A stretch of DNA of 64,000 bases, taken from assembly GCA_963822705.1 (NCBI GenBank), contig CAWGIX010000006.1:310001-374000 (forward strand), written 5' to 3'. Both the position numbers and the translations under genes were made by a program. The stretch is from CAVRQM01 sp963822705. GTDB taxonomy: Bacteria; Pseudomonadota; Alphaproteobacteria; Acetobacterales; Acetobacteraceae. Positions 10,828 through 19,808 of the stretch are shown here, piece after piece. The number at the start of each line of letters is the position of its first letter. Positions within the stretch are counted from its first letter, which is position 1. A model generated the notes under the pieces. That model was not told the DNA's origin. It saw nothing but the letters and a program-made list of their open reading frames with translations, and did not search any database.

Positions 10828-12075
10828 ATGCAGCCACTGTCCCGCGACGCGATCGAAGCGCTCGTCGCACGCCGCCTCCCCAATCACACACTGGAGGCGC
10901 CGTTCTACACCAGCCCCGATATCCTCGATCTCGACCTGCGCCTGATTTTTGGCCGTAACTGGATCTTTGTCGCGACCGAGCCGGAAATTCCGGAGCCGGG
11001 CGATTTCGTCACGGTCGACATCGGCAAGAACTCGGTCATCCTGGTACGCGACGACGATGGAGACATACGCGCCTGGCACAATGTCTGCCGCCATCGCGGC
11101 AGCCGGCTGCTGCTGGACCGCAAGGGGATCACCGGCAACATCGTCTGCCCGTACCACCAGTGGACCTACAACACCTCCGGCGAGCTGATCCACGCGGAGA
11201 TCATGAAGTCCTGCGTGGGCGCCGGCACGCACAACCTGAAGCCCGCGGCGCTGCGCAACATGGCCGGCCTGCTGTATGTGTGCCTTTCGCCCGAACCGCC
11301 GGCGGATTTCGAGGAGATGTCGGCCGAGCTGACGCCGTACCTGGCACCGCATCAAATCGCGCGCTGCAAGGTGGCGCATCAGACCGAGACGATCGAGCAC
11401 GGCAACTGGAAGCTGACCATCGAGAACAACCGGGAGTGCTACCACTGCGGCGGCCATCCGGAACTGCTGTGCAGCCTGTTCCACTTCTTTGGCGAATACG
11501 AAATCCCGGAAAGCCAGAAGGAAGATTACGCCCGCTACGAACGTACCAAGCACGAAATGGAAGCGATCTGGGACGAGAGCGGCCTGCCCTGGCGTCCGGT
11601 CGAAAAGCTGTACGGACGGCCGACCGGCTATCGCACCGAACGCCTGGCGCTCGACGGCCCCGGCGAGAGCTATACGATGGATGCTCGCCGCGCCTGCAGG
11701 AAACTGGTGGGCGGCTTTACCAACGCCCGGCTTGGCACCCTGCACCTGCACACGCAGCCCAACGCCTGGTTCCATTTCCTGGGCGACCACGCCGTGACCT
11801 TTTCCACCCTGCCGCTATCCGCCGATCGCACCATGGTGCGTACCACCTGGCTGGTGGACCGCGACGCCGTCGAGGGCGAGGATTATGACGTGGACAACCT
11901 CACCCATGTCTGGAAGGCGACCAACGAGCAGGACGGCAGTTTCGTAAGCTGGGCACAGGCCGGCGCCGGCAGCGACGCCTACCAGCCAGGCCCATATGCC
12001 AGCTCGGAATACATGTGCGACATGTTCTGCACCTGGTACACCGAGCGACTGAAGGACGGCCTGGCCGCCGCATGA
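10828..12075 (+). CDS. gbcA: Rieske non-heme iron oxygenase alpha subunit, glycine betaine monooxygenase-like
   Basis: A 415-residue ring-hydroxylating-type oxygenase. The Rieske 2Fe-2S site is complete: C87-x-H89 (CRHRGS) and C107-x2-H110 (CPYHQW). The mononuclear iron site is marked by NNRECYHCGGHPELL at ~200-214, with E203, H206 and H210. This NNRECYHC form is shared by enzymes that demethylate quaternary amines (GbcA, stachydrine demethylase Stc2, carnitine oxygenase) rather than aromatic dioxygenases. Predicted reaction: O2-dependent N-demethylation of a betaine with loss of formaldehyde, using electrons from the gbcB-like reductase. It is cotranscribed with the dgcA-like gene and overlaps the next gene by four bases (ATGA). 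Confidence 0.78.
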   Translation: MQPLSRDAIEALVARRLPNHTLEAPFYTSPDILDLDLRLIFGRNWIFVATEPEIPEPGDFVTVDIGKNSVILVRDDDGDIRAWHNVCRHRGSRLLLDRKGITGNIVCPYHQWTYNTSGELIHAEIMKSCVGAGTHNLKPAALRNMAGLLYVCLSPEPPADFEEMSAELTPYLAPHQIARCKVAHQTETIEHGNWKLTIENNRECYHCGGHPELLCSLFHFFGEYEIPESQKEDYARYERTKHEMEAIWDESGLPWRPVEKLYGRPTGYRTERLALDGPGESYTMDARRACRKLVGGFTNARLGTLHLHTQPNAWFHFLGDHAVTFSTLPLSADRTMVRTTWLVDRDAVEGEDYDVDNLTHVWKATNEQDGSFVSWAQAGAGSDAYQPGPYASSEYMCDMFCTWYTERLKDGLAAA

Positions 12076-14046
12076 GGCACGTCTCGGCTTTTCCGCGCCG
12101 GGTGCGGATAGCCGAGACTTTCATACTGCTCGCCGACGCCACGAGACTGTTCACGCGCATCTGGCTGCCGGACGATGCCGAAACGTCGCCGGTGCCGGCG
12201 GTTCTGGAATACCTGCCATACCGGCTCGCGGACGGGACGGCGCAACGTGACGCGCTGACGAACCCGTATGTCGCCGGGCACGGCTATGCCTGCGTGCGCG
12301 TCGACATGCGCGGCACCGGCAACTCGGATGGGCTGTTGCTCGACGAGTATCTGCAACAGGAACAGGACGACGCGCTGGAAGTGATCGCGTGGATCGCCGC
12401 CCAGAAATGGTGCACCGGCGCGGTGGGCATGATGGGCATCAGCTGGGGCGGGTTCAACGCGCTGCAGGTGGCCGCCCTGCGCCCGCCCGCGCTCCGCGCC
12501 ATCATTTCGCTATGCAGCACGGATGACCGCTACGCCGACGACGTGCACTACATGGGCGGCGCGCTGCTGACCGACAATTTGCGCTGGGCCAGCACCATGC
12601 TCGCCTACCAGACGCGGCCGCCGGACCCAGCGGTCGTGGGCGAGCGCTGGCGCAAAATGTGGCGGGAGCGGCTGGAGGCGGAGCCGTTGATGCTCGCGAC
12701 GTGGCTGCGCCACCAGACCCGCGACGCCTATTGGCGGCATGGCTCGGTCTGCGAAGACCCGAAATCCATCATGGCCGCCTGTTACCTGATCGGCGGCTGG
12801 GCCGACGCCTACAGCAACGCCGTGCCGCGCATGCTCGAACGCCTGACCTGTCCGCGCAAAGGGCTGATCGGTCCCTGGGCACACAAATACCCGCATTTTG
12901 CCACGCCGGGACCGGCCTACGGCTTTTTGCAGGACGCCATCGCCTGGTGGGATTTTGGGCTGAAAGGTTTTTCCAACGGCGCCATGGACGGCCCAATGTT
13001 GCGGTGGTGGCAGGAGGATTTTGTGCCGCCCGCCACGGACTACGCCGAGCGGCCCGGGCGGTGGCTCGGCGAATCTTCTTGGCCTTCACCCAAGGTCTCG
13101 CCGATCACACAGCACTTTGCGGGATTGCACATCGTCGCCACGCCCCAAAACTGCGGCGCGCGAGGCGGAGCGTGGTGCGCCTATGGCAGCGGCGGCGAGT
13201 TGCCGGGAGACCAACGCGAGGACGACGGCTGTTCTGTCTGTCTCGACCAGGACCCGCTGGCCTCCCCGTTCGGAATCGGCGGCGCCCCGGTGCTGGAAGC
13301 GACCGTCATCGCGGATCGGCCGGATGCCCTGCTGGTGGCACGCCTGTGCGACGTGGCGCCGGATGGTGCGAGCCTGCGCGTCAGTTTTGGCGTGCTGAAC
13401 CTCACGCATCGGAATTCGCATGCGCAGCCCGCGCCGATGCCGGTCGGCGAAAAAGTCCGGGTGCGGCTGGCGCTCAACGACTGTGCCCATCTGTTCCCGG
13501 CAGGCCATCGTATCCGGCTGGCGTTGTCCAATGCATACTGGCCCATGATCTGGCCCTCGCCCCAAACCGCGCGCCTGACCGTGACCGAGGTGTCGCTGAC
13601 CTTGCCGCACCGGATGGCGACCGAAGCGGACGCCGCGCTGCCGCCGTTGCCGGGTCCGGAAGCGGCGCCGCCGCTCGCACGGACCGTGCTTAGAGTGCCG
13701 GCGACCTATCGCCAGATGACCCGCGACGCATCTTCGGGGCGCACAGTGACGGAGATACGGGACGAATTCGGGAAGATACCGGATTGAGGACAGCGGCCTG
13801 GAGTACGAAATCTGGTCCCTTGACCGCTTCGCGATCGAACCCTCCGACCCGCTCAGCGCCGAAGCGGACATCACGTTCGAGATGCGCATCGGCCGTGGCG
13901 ACTGGCGGACACGTGCCGTCACCCGCACCGTCCTGACCGCCACCGCTACCGATTTCTTGATCGACGCGACCCTCGATGCCTGGGAAGGTGAGCAACCGTT
14001 TGTGTCCCGCAGCTGGACCGAAAAAATACCGCGCCACCACGTCTGA
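12072..14046 (+). CDS. CocE/NonD family (S15-type) acyl hydrolase, frameshifted near 13771
   Basis: Alpha/beta hydrolase of the X-Pro dipeptidyl-peptidase/cocaine-esterase type. The nucleophile elbow is MGISWGGFNAL (residues ~125-135). Likely Asp and His partners lie in GGWADAYSNAV and GPWAHKYPH. A jelly-roll C-terminal domain follows. The frame stops at 13787 unless one G is removed from the GGG run at 13770-13772; the protein then continues through RIEDSGLEYE and SWTEKIPRHHV to 14046, about 657 residues as expected for the family. ATG at 12072 overlaps the Rieske stop, so it belongs to the betaine operon. The substrate is unknown; a link to esters or amides of betaines or prolines is speculation from position. 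Confidence 0.8.
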
Positions 14047-14062
14047 CATAGGGAGATACGCC

Positions 14063-15595
14063 ATGAACGACCGGCTCACGCGCCGAACCTTGCTGGCCGC
14101 CGCCGCGACCGTGCCGTTGCTCGGCCGCCGGGCGCACGCCGAGGACACGCCTCGAAAGGGGGGCACGCTGCGGCTCGGCCTGGCCGGCGGAGTACCGACG
14201 GACACGCTGGATTTCACGATCACGACCGACACGGTTGGCGTGGTGACCAATTTCGCTCTGTTCAGCGGGCTGATCGAGAACGGTCCCGACAACAAACCCA
14301 TTCCGGAACTGGCCGAGAGCTGGGAGGCGAAGCCCGGGGCCGCGGAGTGGGTGCTGAACCTGCGCAAGGGCGTGCCGTTCACCAACGGCCGCGAGTTCGC
14401 GGCGGACGATGCCGTTTATTCGCTCAACCTGCATCGCGGCCCCGGCAACAAGTCCGGCGCGGCCGGCTCCATGAAAGCAATCACGGATGTAAAAAAGCTT
14501 GGGCCGAACCAAATCCAGATCACGCTGGCCGCCGGCGATGCCGATCTTCCTTACACGCTGAGCGACTACCATATCATGATGGTGCCCGACGGGTACAAGG
14601 ATTGGGCCAACCCGGTCGGTACCGGCGCTTTCACGATAGATCAGTTCGATCCGGGCGTGCGGATCGCATTCAAGCGCAACCCGAACTACTGGAAGCCGGA
14701 TCGCGGCCATCTGGATGCGGCGGTGATCACCGTCATCAACGACACCTCGGCTCGGTTCAACGCACTGCTCTCCGGCCAGGTTGACGTGATCAGCCGGGTC
14801 GATCCGAAAGCCGTGGCGCTGCTGAAGCGCAACCCGCACCTGGAGATAGTGCAGGCCCCAGGCGGCTGGTTCGCGAACCTGCCGATGATGATGGACCGCG
14901 ACCCCTATTCCAACCCGGACATCCGCAAGGCTCTGAAACTCGCCATCAACCGGCAGGAAGTGCTGAAAACCATGTTTTCCGGGTACGGCAAGCTCGGCAA
15001 CGACCACCCGATTCCGGTGGGCGACCCGTTCTTCAACAGCGAGCTGAAGCAGACCGAATACGATCCCGACCAGGCGCAATTCCACTTCAAGAAGGCCGGG
15101 CTTGCGGATCCGCATATCGTGCTGCAGGCATCCGACGCGGCGTTCGGAGGTGCGGTCGACTTGGCTCAGCTGTATCAGGCGAACGCGGCCAAGGCCGGCA
15201 TCCCGATCGAGATCAAGAAGGAGCCGGCGGACGGCTACTGGGACAACGTCTGGCTGAAAGGCTCGTTCATCACCAGCTACTGGGGCGGGCGGCCGGCGGC
15301 TACGCAGATGCTTGGTATAGCATTCAAGTCGGACGCGGTCTGGAACGAGACGCATTACCGTAACCCGCATTTTGACGATCTACTGGCCGCGGCGCGGGCC
15401 GAGCTGGACGAGGCGAAGCGTCGGCAAGCGATCTGGGAGATGCAGGCGATGCTGCATGACGATGGCGGTGCGCTGATCCCGGCATTTCGCGACTGGCTCG
15501 ACGCGCACACCGACCGGGTCGGCGGTCACACGCCGCACAACGGGTTTGACCTGGACAACGGCCGCATCTGCGAAAAGGCCTGGCTGAAATCTTGA
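14063..15595 (+). CDS. ABC transporter substrate-binding protein, family 5 (peptide/nickel type)
   Basis: A 510-residue periplasmic binding protein. The N-terminus is a twin-arginine-like signal (TRRTLLAAAATVPLL ending RRAHAE). The mature region has the SBP_bac_5 hallmarks: GGTLRLGL near the start, ELAESWEAKP, FTNGREFAADDAVYSLN and a closing domain. The ATG at 14063 follows a GGGAG ribosome-binding site. No dpp/opp permease or ATPase genes follow, so this is an orphan binding protein that must rely on a transporter elsewhere. Lying downstream of the demethylation genes, it may capture a related peptide, amide or betaine; family-5 proteins bind many small ligands besides peptides. Confidence 0.87.
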   Translation: MNDRLTRRTLLAAAATVPLLGRRAHAEDTPRKGGTLRLGLAGGVPTDTLDFTITTDTVGVVTNFALFSGLIENGPDNKPIPELAESWEAKPGAAEWVLNLRKGVPFTNGREFAADDAVYSLNLHRGPGNKSGAAGSMKAITDVKKLGPNQIQITLAAGDADLPYTLSDYHIMMVPDGYKDWANPVGTGAFTIDQFDPGVRIAFKRNPNYWKPDRGHLDAAVITVINDTSARFNALLSGQVDVISRVDPKAVALLKRNPHLEIVQAPGGWFANLPMMMDRDPYSNPDIRKALKLAINRQEVLKTMFSGYGKLGNDHPIPVGDPFFNSELKQTEYDPDQAQFHFKKAGLADPHIVLQASDAAFGGAVDLAQLYQANAAKAGIPIEIKKEPADGYWDNVWLKGSFITSYWGGRPAATQMLGIAFKSDAVWNETHYRNPHFDDLLAAARAELDEAKRRQAIWEMQAMLHDDGGALIPAFRDWLDAHTDRVGGHTPHNGFDLDNGRICEKAWLKS

Positions 15596-16077
15596 CGGAC
15601 GAGGACTGGATGCGCCGGGCGCTGGCGATGGCCGAAAAGGGCGATCGCACGCCCGGCGCCAACGGCATCGGCTGCGTGATCGTGCGCGACGGACGGGTTC
15701 TGGCGGAGGCGCACAACGAGGTGAGCATCCGTCACGACCCCACCGCGCACGCCGAGATCGTCGCGATCCGCCGCGCCTGCGAATCACTCGGCGCCGACGA
15801 CATCCGCGGCGCCACGCTGTACTCCACGCTGCAACCCTGCGGCATGTGCGCCATGGCCTCGATCTGGTCCAAGCTGGCCCGCATCGTCTATGGCGCCGAA
15901 GACACCGATGTACATCCGATGTATTTTGAAGGCCGGCACACCGATACCATGCGTTTGGTGCGCGACGCTTTTCGCGGCGATATTTCGTATTCCGGCGGAG
16001 TGTTGGCGCGAGAGTGCGCGGCGCTCTATGTGGGACCGGACGAGCACGTGCCGGAAGCCGAGCAGGTGAACCGGTAA
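15592..16077 (+). CDS. Nucleoside/nucleobase deaminase (CDA superfamily)
   Basis: Cytidine/deoxycytidylate deaminase superfamily member of about 161 residues. The zinc site is visible: H53-A-E55 in DPTAHAEIVAIRRA and the paired cysteines C83 and C86 in TLQPCGMCAMA. The length and the C-terminal region beyond the second helix fit guanine-deaminase or TadA-like proteins; the precise base is not readable. The start used is TTG at 15592, which overlaps the previous stop (TTGA); an ATG at 15610 would shorten the protein by six residues and is possible. It converges on the LysE gene 7 bp away. Confidence 0.83.
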   Translation: MTDEDWMRRALAMAEKGDRTPGANGIGCVIVRDGRVLAEAHNEVSIRHDPTAHAEIVAIRRACESLGADDIRGATLYSTLQPCGMCAMASIWSKLARIVYGAEDTDVHPMYFEGRHTDTMRLVRDAFRGDISYSGGVLARECAALYVGPDEHVPEAEQVNR

Positions 16078-16084
16078 CGCTCCG

Positions 16085-16684
16085 TTATTTCGAGCGCACC
16101 AGCGCCAAGCCGGCACCGGCGCCGATCAGCATGCCGCCGGAAACCCGGTTCAGCAGCCGCCCGCGCCGGGCGATCCACGTTCTGGCCCGTCCGGCGAGCA
16201 CCGCGCAGATGCAATCGAGTGCTGCCACCACGACCAGAAACGTGACCGACAGCACCGGGAGCTGCAGCCACAAATTGCCGCTGGGCGAGACGAACTGCGG
16301 GAAGAACGCGCCGAAGAACAGCAGCACTTTTGGGTTGGTCAGCGAGACAAATAACCCACGTCCGATGGTGCCGCGCACCGACCGCCCCCGCACCGCCACG
16401 CGGCTCACCTCTGCCGGGCGCGCGATAAAAGTTTGAATGCCGATGAACACCAGGTACGCCGCCCCGACCCAGCGCAGCACGGAAAACCAGTTGCCCATGG
16501 TGGCCAAAAACGTGCTCATGCCGATCGCCACCAATGCCAGCTGGATGGCCAGCGCCGAGGTGGTTCCGACCAAGGTCAGCATGCCCCAACGGGTGCCGTA
16601 CGCGACGCTGTTGGAGACGATCAGCGCCATGTTCGGTCCCGGAAACAGCGCCAGCAGCACAGTCGCCAGCCACGAACGCCACAT
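16085..16684 (-). CDS. LysE family amino acid exporter
   Basis: A 199-residue inner-membrane protein with about six hydrophobic segments. It has the family features FPGPNMALIVSNSVAYG near the N-terminus and LFVSLTNPKVLLFFGAFFPQFV in the middle. LysE/RhtB exporters expel amino acids or derivatives by proton exchange. The ATG at 16684 lies 25 bp after the protease gene on the same strand, so SDR, protease and LysE may form one minus-strand unit. The exported substrate cannot be read from sequence. Confidence 0.9.
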   Translation of the reverse strand: MWRSWLATVLLALFPGPNMALIVSNSVAYGTRWGMLTLVGTTSALAIQLALVAIGMSTFLATMGNWFSVLRWVGAAYLVFIGIQTFIARPAEVSRVAVRGRSVRGTIGRGLFVSLTNPKVLLFFGAFFPQFVSPSGNLWLQLPVLSVTFLVVVAALDCICAVLAGRARTWIARRGRLLNRVSGGMLIGAGAGLALVRSK

Positions 16685-16709
16685 ACAACCCGAGATCCAC
16701 TGCCTCCCC

Positions 16710-17390
16710 CTATTTCGCCCGCAGCAGAGTCTGCAGGGTTTCCTCTGGCACGGCTATTCCGCCGGCCGCGCCATTTTCGGCGGCGACCTGCATTCCGGCT
16801 GCCGCCCAGCCGCGCGCCGTGCGCACCAGCAGCGGGGCGCCGGAGGTGCCGTGCGTGCCCTCGCAGTCGTGGTGCAGAACGTGCCGCCCGGCATCGTCCA
16901 GATCTTCCATGACCCGGCAATCCTTATCCGCAAGGATCACCTCGGAATAATCCTGGCTGTAGCCGCCGAGCATGGCGGCCTGGCCCGGGTAAGTTGGCGC
17001 CAGCGCCAGGACTGAGGCGGTGATCGGCGCAGACAACGTCAGCACGGCGGCATCGACGCCCCACGAGTCGGGCGCCTGCGGCACGAAACCGGCAGCGACG
17101 CGATAGCCGCGAGCGGTTTCGTGGCGGGCGAAAAAGCCGCCTTCGTAGCCGGACAGCACATGTACCGCCGGGGCCGGCACCATCCCGCCCAGCCGCCTTC
17201 CATACAGGCAGTGCGCGGCGGTCACGATCAGCGTCGGCGCGACGGCGAACCCGGTACAGCGCGACACGCCGGGAATCTGCACCCGGACCACCGCCGACCA
17301 TGGAAAGGCCGCCGGGTCGATTCTGCCGCGCATCTCCTGCGCCCCCAATCCGGGCAGCAGCACGGCGGCGAGCAGAGCGCCGCGAATCAG
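16710..17390 (-). CDS. Trypsin-like serine protease (S1), probably exported; start uncertain
   Basis: Chymotrypsin-fold protease with an intact catalytic triad: His in IVTAAHC (H60 from the chosen start), Asp in GVDAAVL (D113) and Ser in GTSGAPL (S183). A hydrophobic N-terminal stretch IRGALLAAVLLPGLG looks like a signal peptide. No ATG, GTG or TTG sits sensibly at its head. A CTG codon at 17390-17388 does, and it overlaps the stop of the SDR gene by four bases, mirroring the ATGA overlaps elsewhere in the window. The frame is open further upstream to 17504, but that part is antisense-like and overlaps the SDR coding region. The start is therefore a proposal. Function: secreted or periplasmic endopeptidase of unknown target. 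Confidence 0.75.
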   Translation of the reverse strand: MIRGALLAAVLLPGLGAQEMRGRIDPAAFPWSAVVRVQIPGVSRCTGFAVAPTLIVTAAHCLYGRRLGGMVPAPAVHVLSGYEGGFFARHETARGYRVAAGFVPQAPDSWGVDAAVLTLSAPITASVLALAPTYPGQAAMLGGYSQDYSEVILADKDCRVMEDLDDAGRHVLHHDCEGTHGTSGAPLLVRTARGWAAAGMQVAAENGAAGGIAVPEETLQTLLRAK

Positions 17391-18172
17391 GTCAGCACCT
17401 GTGTGTCGCCGTCGACGCTGAGCGACTGGCCGCTGATAGTGGCGCCGAACGGACTGCACAGGTACAGCGCCATGTTGGCAATGTCCTGCTGGGTCACGTA
17501 GCACCGCAGGCTGCTGGTGGCGAGCGCGCGGTCGCGCATCTCCTCATAAGTGATGCCGCGCGCAGCCGCCTTGTTCTGCAGCACCGAGAGCTGCCTCGGC
17601 CCTTCGACCATCCCCGGCAGGATCGCGTTGACGCGAATCCCATCCGGTCCGAGTTCGATGGCCAGCGATTTGGTCAATCCGATCACCCCCCATTTGGCGG
17701 CGGCGTAGGGGGTGCGCAGCGCAAACCCGAATTTTCCCGCCGCACTGCTGAGGTTGACGATCGATCCGCCGCCCGCCTGTCGCAATGCCGGCACGGCGCG
17801 GCGTGCGGTGTAGAACATCCCCGCGAGGTCGATCCGCAGCGTGGCTTCGAGGTCGTCGGGCAAAACCTCCTCCACCCGCCCCGTCGGGCCGGCTATGCCT
17901 GCGTTGTTGACCAGCGCGTCGAGCCCGCCCAAGTGCTGCACCGCGGCCTGGACGAAGCGGTCCATGTCGGCCGGATTGCCGGCATCGGCGCGCACGCCGT
18001 GATGGCCGCACGCGGACAGCGCCGCCTGGTCCACATCCGACACGAAAACCTGCGCGCCTCGCGCGGCGAAACTGTCGGCCATGGTGCGGCCGATGCCGTT
18101 GGCGGCGCCGGTGATAGCCACGCGCAGCCCCGACAAATCCACCGTCAGCGGCGTGGTGGCACCCGCGACCAT
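17387..18172 (-). CDS. Short-chain dehydrogenase/reductase (SDR)
   Basis: A 261-residue classical SDR. The cofactor motif TGAANGIG lies at residues 21-28, NNAG at 89-92, the active-site serine in NLSSAAG (~142) and the catalytic Y156-x3-K160 in YAAAKWG. The C-terminal GQSLSVDGDTQ is the usual end of the family fold. D47 in VSDVD, after the second strand, suggests NAD(H) preference. Substrate unknown. The ATG at 18172 is preferred because upstream in-frame sequence has no SDR character. It is divergent from the SPFH gene. Confidence 0.9.
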   Translation of the reverse strand: MVAGATTPLTVDLSGLRVAITGAANGIGRTMADSFAARGAQVFVSDVDQAALSACGHHGVRADAGNPADMDRFVQAAVQHLGGLDALVNNAGIAGPTGRVEEVLPDDLEATLRIDLAGMFYTARRAVPALRQAGGGSIVNLSSAAGKFGFALRTPYAAAKWGVIGLTKSLAIELGPDGIRVNAILPGMVEGPRQLSVLQNKAAARGITYEEMRDRALATSSLRCYVTQQDIANMALYLCSPFGATISGQSLSVDGDTQVLT

Positions 18173-18239
18173 TTCGCACCCTCCGGTAACACCCTCATAG
18201 TAGGCTGCCGGCCTTCCACCGCAAAAGGGTACTCTTGGC

Positions 18240-19205
18240 ATGCAGACTGCCCAGATCGATGTTTTGCCGCCCTGGGCAATTCCGGTGGCCGTCCTGGTGC
18301 TGGTGGTGGTGGTGCTCTCGCGCGCCACGCGCAGCGTGCCGCAGGGGCAGGTCTGGACCGTCGAGCGGTTCGGCGCCTTTACCCGGCTGATGCACCCCGG
18401 CCTGAACCTGCTGGTGCCATTCATCGACGGCGTGGGCAAACGGCTGAACGTACAGGAGACGGTGCTCGACATCCCCGAGCAGAGCGTGATCACCGGCGAC
18501 AACGCCACCGTTGCCGTCGATGGGGTGCTGGACTACCGCGTCATGGAACCGGAGAAGGCAGCCTATCAGGTGGCCAATCTGCAGCAGGCCCTGTCCACCC
18601 TGGCCATGACCAACATCCGTGCGGTGATCGGCGAAATGGAGCTGGATCACGCGCTGTCGTCGCGCGAGCGGATCAACACGTCGCTGCTCTTGATCCTGGA
18701 CGGAGCCACGCATCCCTGGGGCGTCAAAGTCAGCCGGGTGGACATCCGCAAGATCGAGCCGCCGGCCAATCTGGTAGCCGCCATGAACTTGCAGATGACC
18801 GCCGAGCGCGAACGTCGTGCCGCGGTGGCGCTGGCCGAGGGTCAGCGGCAAGCGGCGATCCTCCGCGCCGAGGGCGAGAAACAGGGGCTGGTGCTGGCCG
18901 CCGAGGGCCGCCAGCAGGCGGCCATGCGCGACGCGGAGGCGCGCGAGCGGCTGGCGCAGGCGGAGGCTGCGGCCACCCGCGTGGTTGCCGATGCGGCGCG
19001 CGATGGCGGCGAGCCGGCGCTGCGTTATTTCATCTCCGACCGCTACATCCAGGCGTTCACGGCGCTCGCCCACTCCAGCAATGCGAAGCTCGTGGTCGTG
19101 CCGATGGAGGCCAGCGCGCTGGCCGGCGGGATCGCGCAGGCGCTGGAGCTGCTGCGTGCCGGGCCGGCGGGTGCCGTCTCAACTGGCAGCGTGCCGCGGT
19201 CGTGA
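18240..19205 (+). CDS. SPFH/Band 7 (stomatin-prohibitin) membrane protein
   Basis: A 321-residue protein with one N-terminal transmembrane segment (residues ~12-27, VAVLVLVVVVLSRA), the SPFH domain (QVWTVERFGAFTRLMHPGLNLLVPF through AVDGVLDYRV) and a long Ala/Glu/Arg-rich coiled coil (~190-245). The layout matches bacterial stomatin/QmcA proteins, which form large oligomeric cages or scaffolds at the inner membrane. The next gene encodes an NfeD protein and overlaps it by four bases (GTGA). SPFH-NfeD pairing is widespread and implicated in membrane microdomains and stress tolerance. Confidence 0.92.
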   Translation: MQTAQIDVLPPWAIPVAVLVLVVVVLSRATRSVPQGQVWTVERFGAFTRLMHPGLNLLVPFIDGVGKRLNVQETVLDIPEQSVITGDNATVAVDGVLDYRVMEPEKAAYQVANLQQALSTLAMTNIRAVIGEMELDHALSSRERINTSLLLILDGATHPWGVKVSRVDIRKIEPPANLVAAMNLQMTAERERRAAVALAEGQRQAAILRAEGEKQGLVLAAEGRQQAAMRDAEARERLAQAEAAATRVVADAARDGGEPALRYFISDRYIQAFTALAHSSNAKLVVVPMEASALAGGIAQALELLRAGPAGAVSTGSVPRS

Positions 19206-19624
19206 TCTGGATAATTGCCGGCGTGTTACTACTGGTCGCCGAGGCGCCCGTGCCGGGCCTTTACCTGATGTGGCTGGGCCTGGCGGCGCTGGGCACGGGT
19301 GCAGCCACGCTTGCATTGCGGCTGGATTTCGAGGCTGAGGTAGCGGTGTTCGCGGTGCTGGCGGGAATTTCGGTGGCGGTCGGCTGGCACCTGCGCCGGC
19401 CGCGGGCACCGGTGGTCAACACCCCGCAATCGGGACTGGTGGGGCGCACGGCGACAGCGCTCGTGTTCCGGGGCGCCGAGGGGCGCGTGCAGGTGGGTGA
19501 CAGCGTCTGGTCGGCTCGAATGGTCGATGAAGCCGAGCCGCAGGCCCACGCGGTGCTGCGTGTGGTGGGCGTGGACGGGACGATTTTGCTTACAGCGAGG
19601 ATTCCCACATCGACGGAAGCCTGA
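19202..19624 (+). CDS. NfeD family membrane protein
   Basis: A 140-residue protein with two to three transmembrane helices (VIWIIAGVLLLVAE, LYLMWLGLAALGTGAATLAL, VAVFAVLAGISVAVGWHL) followed by a soluble OB-fold domain (residues ~70-135, GLVGRTATALVFRGAEGRVQVGD). The GTG at 19202 overlaps the SPFH stop (GTGA), which fixes the start. It partners the SPFH protein. This is the short NfeD form without the ClpP-like protease domain. Its last 35 bases overlap a convergent small ORF. Confidence 0.9.
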   Translation: MIWIIAGVLLLVAEAPVPGLYLMWLGLAALGTGAATLALRLDFEAEVAVFAVLAGISVAVGWHLRRPRAPVVNTPQSGLVGRTATALVFRGAEGRVQVGDSVWSARMVDEAEPQAHAVLRVVGVDGTILLTARIPTSTEA

Positions 19625-19808
19625 CGAGGGACCTAGCCCTGCGCGGCGTCCAAGTCTCTTGGGGCGGAGTTGACCTGCGCCCCAACTTTCCTCGGGCCGC
19701 GGGACTGAACCGGGATACGATCTGGGCACGCAACGTCGGGTCCAGCCCGCCGACCAACTGGCTGGCACGAAGCGCCTCCTCAGGCGAGCGGACTGGTGTG
19801 TCGGTCAT
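19590..19808 (-). CDS. Small hypothetical protein (72 aa) downstream of rimI
   Basis: I do not recognise this protein. It begins MTDTPVRSPEEALRASQLVG, has a helix-friendly middle (LDPTLRAQIVSRFSPAARG) and an Arg-rich tail. Its main support is the start: ATG at 19808 overlaps the rimI stop by four bases (ATGA), as in translationally coupled operons here. Its 3' end overlaps convergent nfeD by 35 bp, which is unusual and weakens the call. It could be a genuine third gene of the tsaB-rimI unit or a chance frame. Confidence 0.4.
   Translation of the reverse strand: MTDTPVRSPEEALRASQLVGGLDPTLRAQIVSRFSPAARGKLGRRSTPPQETWTPRRARSLVRLPSMWESSL

Noticed and set aside
17300..19201. Very long plus-strand frame running through the SDR region and the SPFH gene before joining NfeD
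   Set aside because: It is antisense to the SDR and out of phase with SPFH; only the last 140 codons (NfeD) are real.
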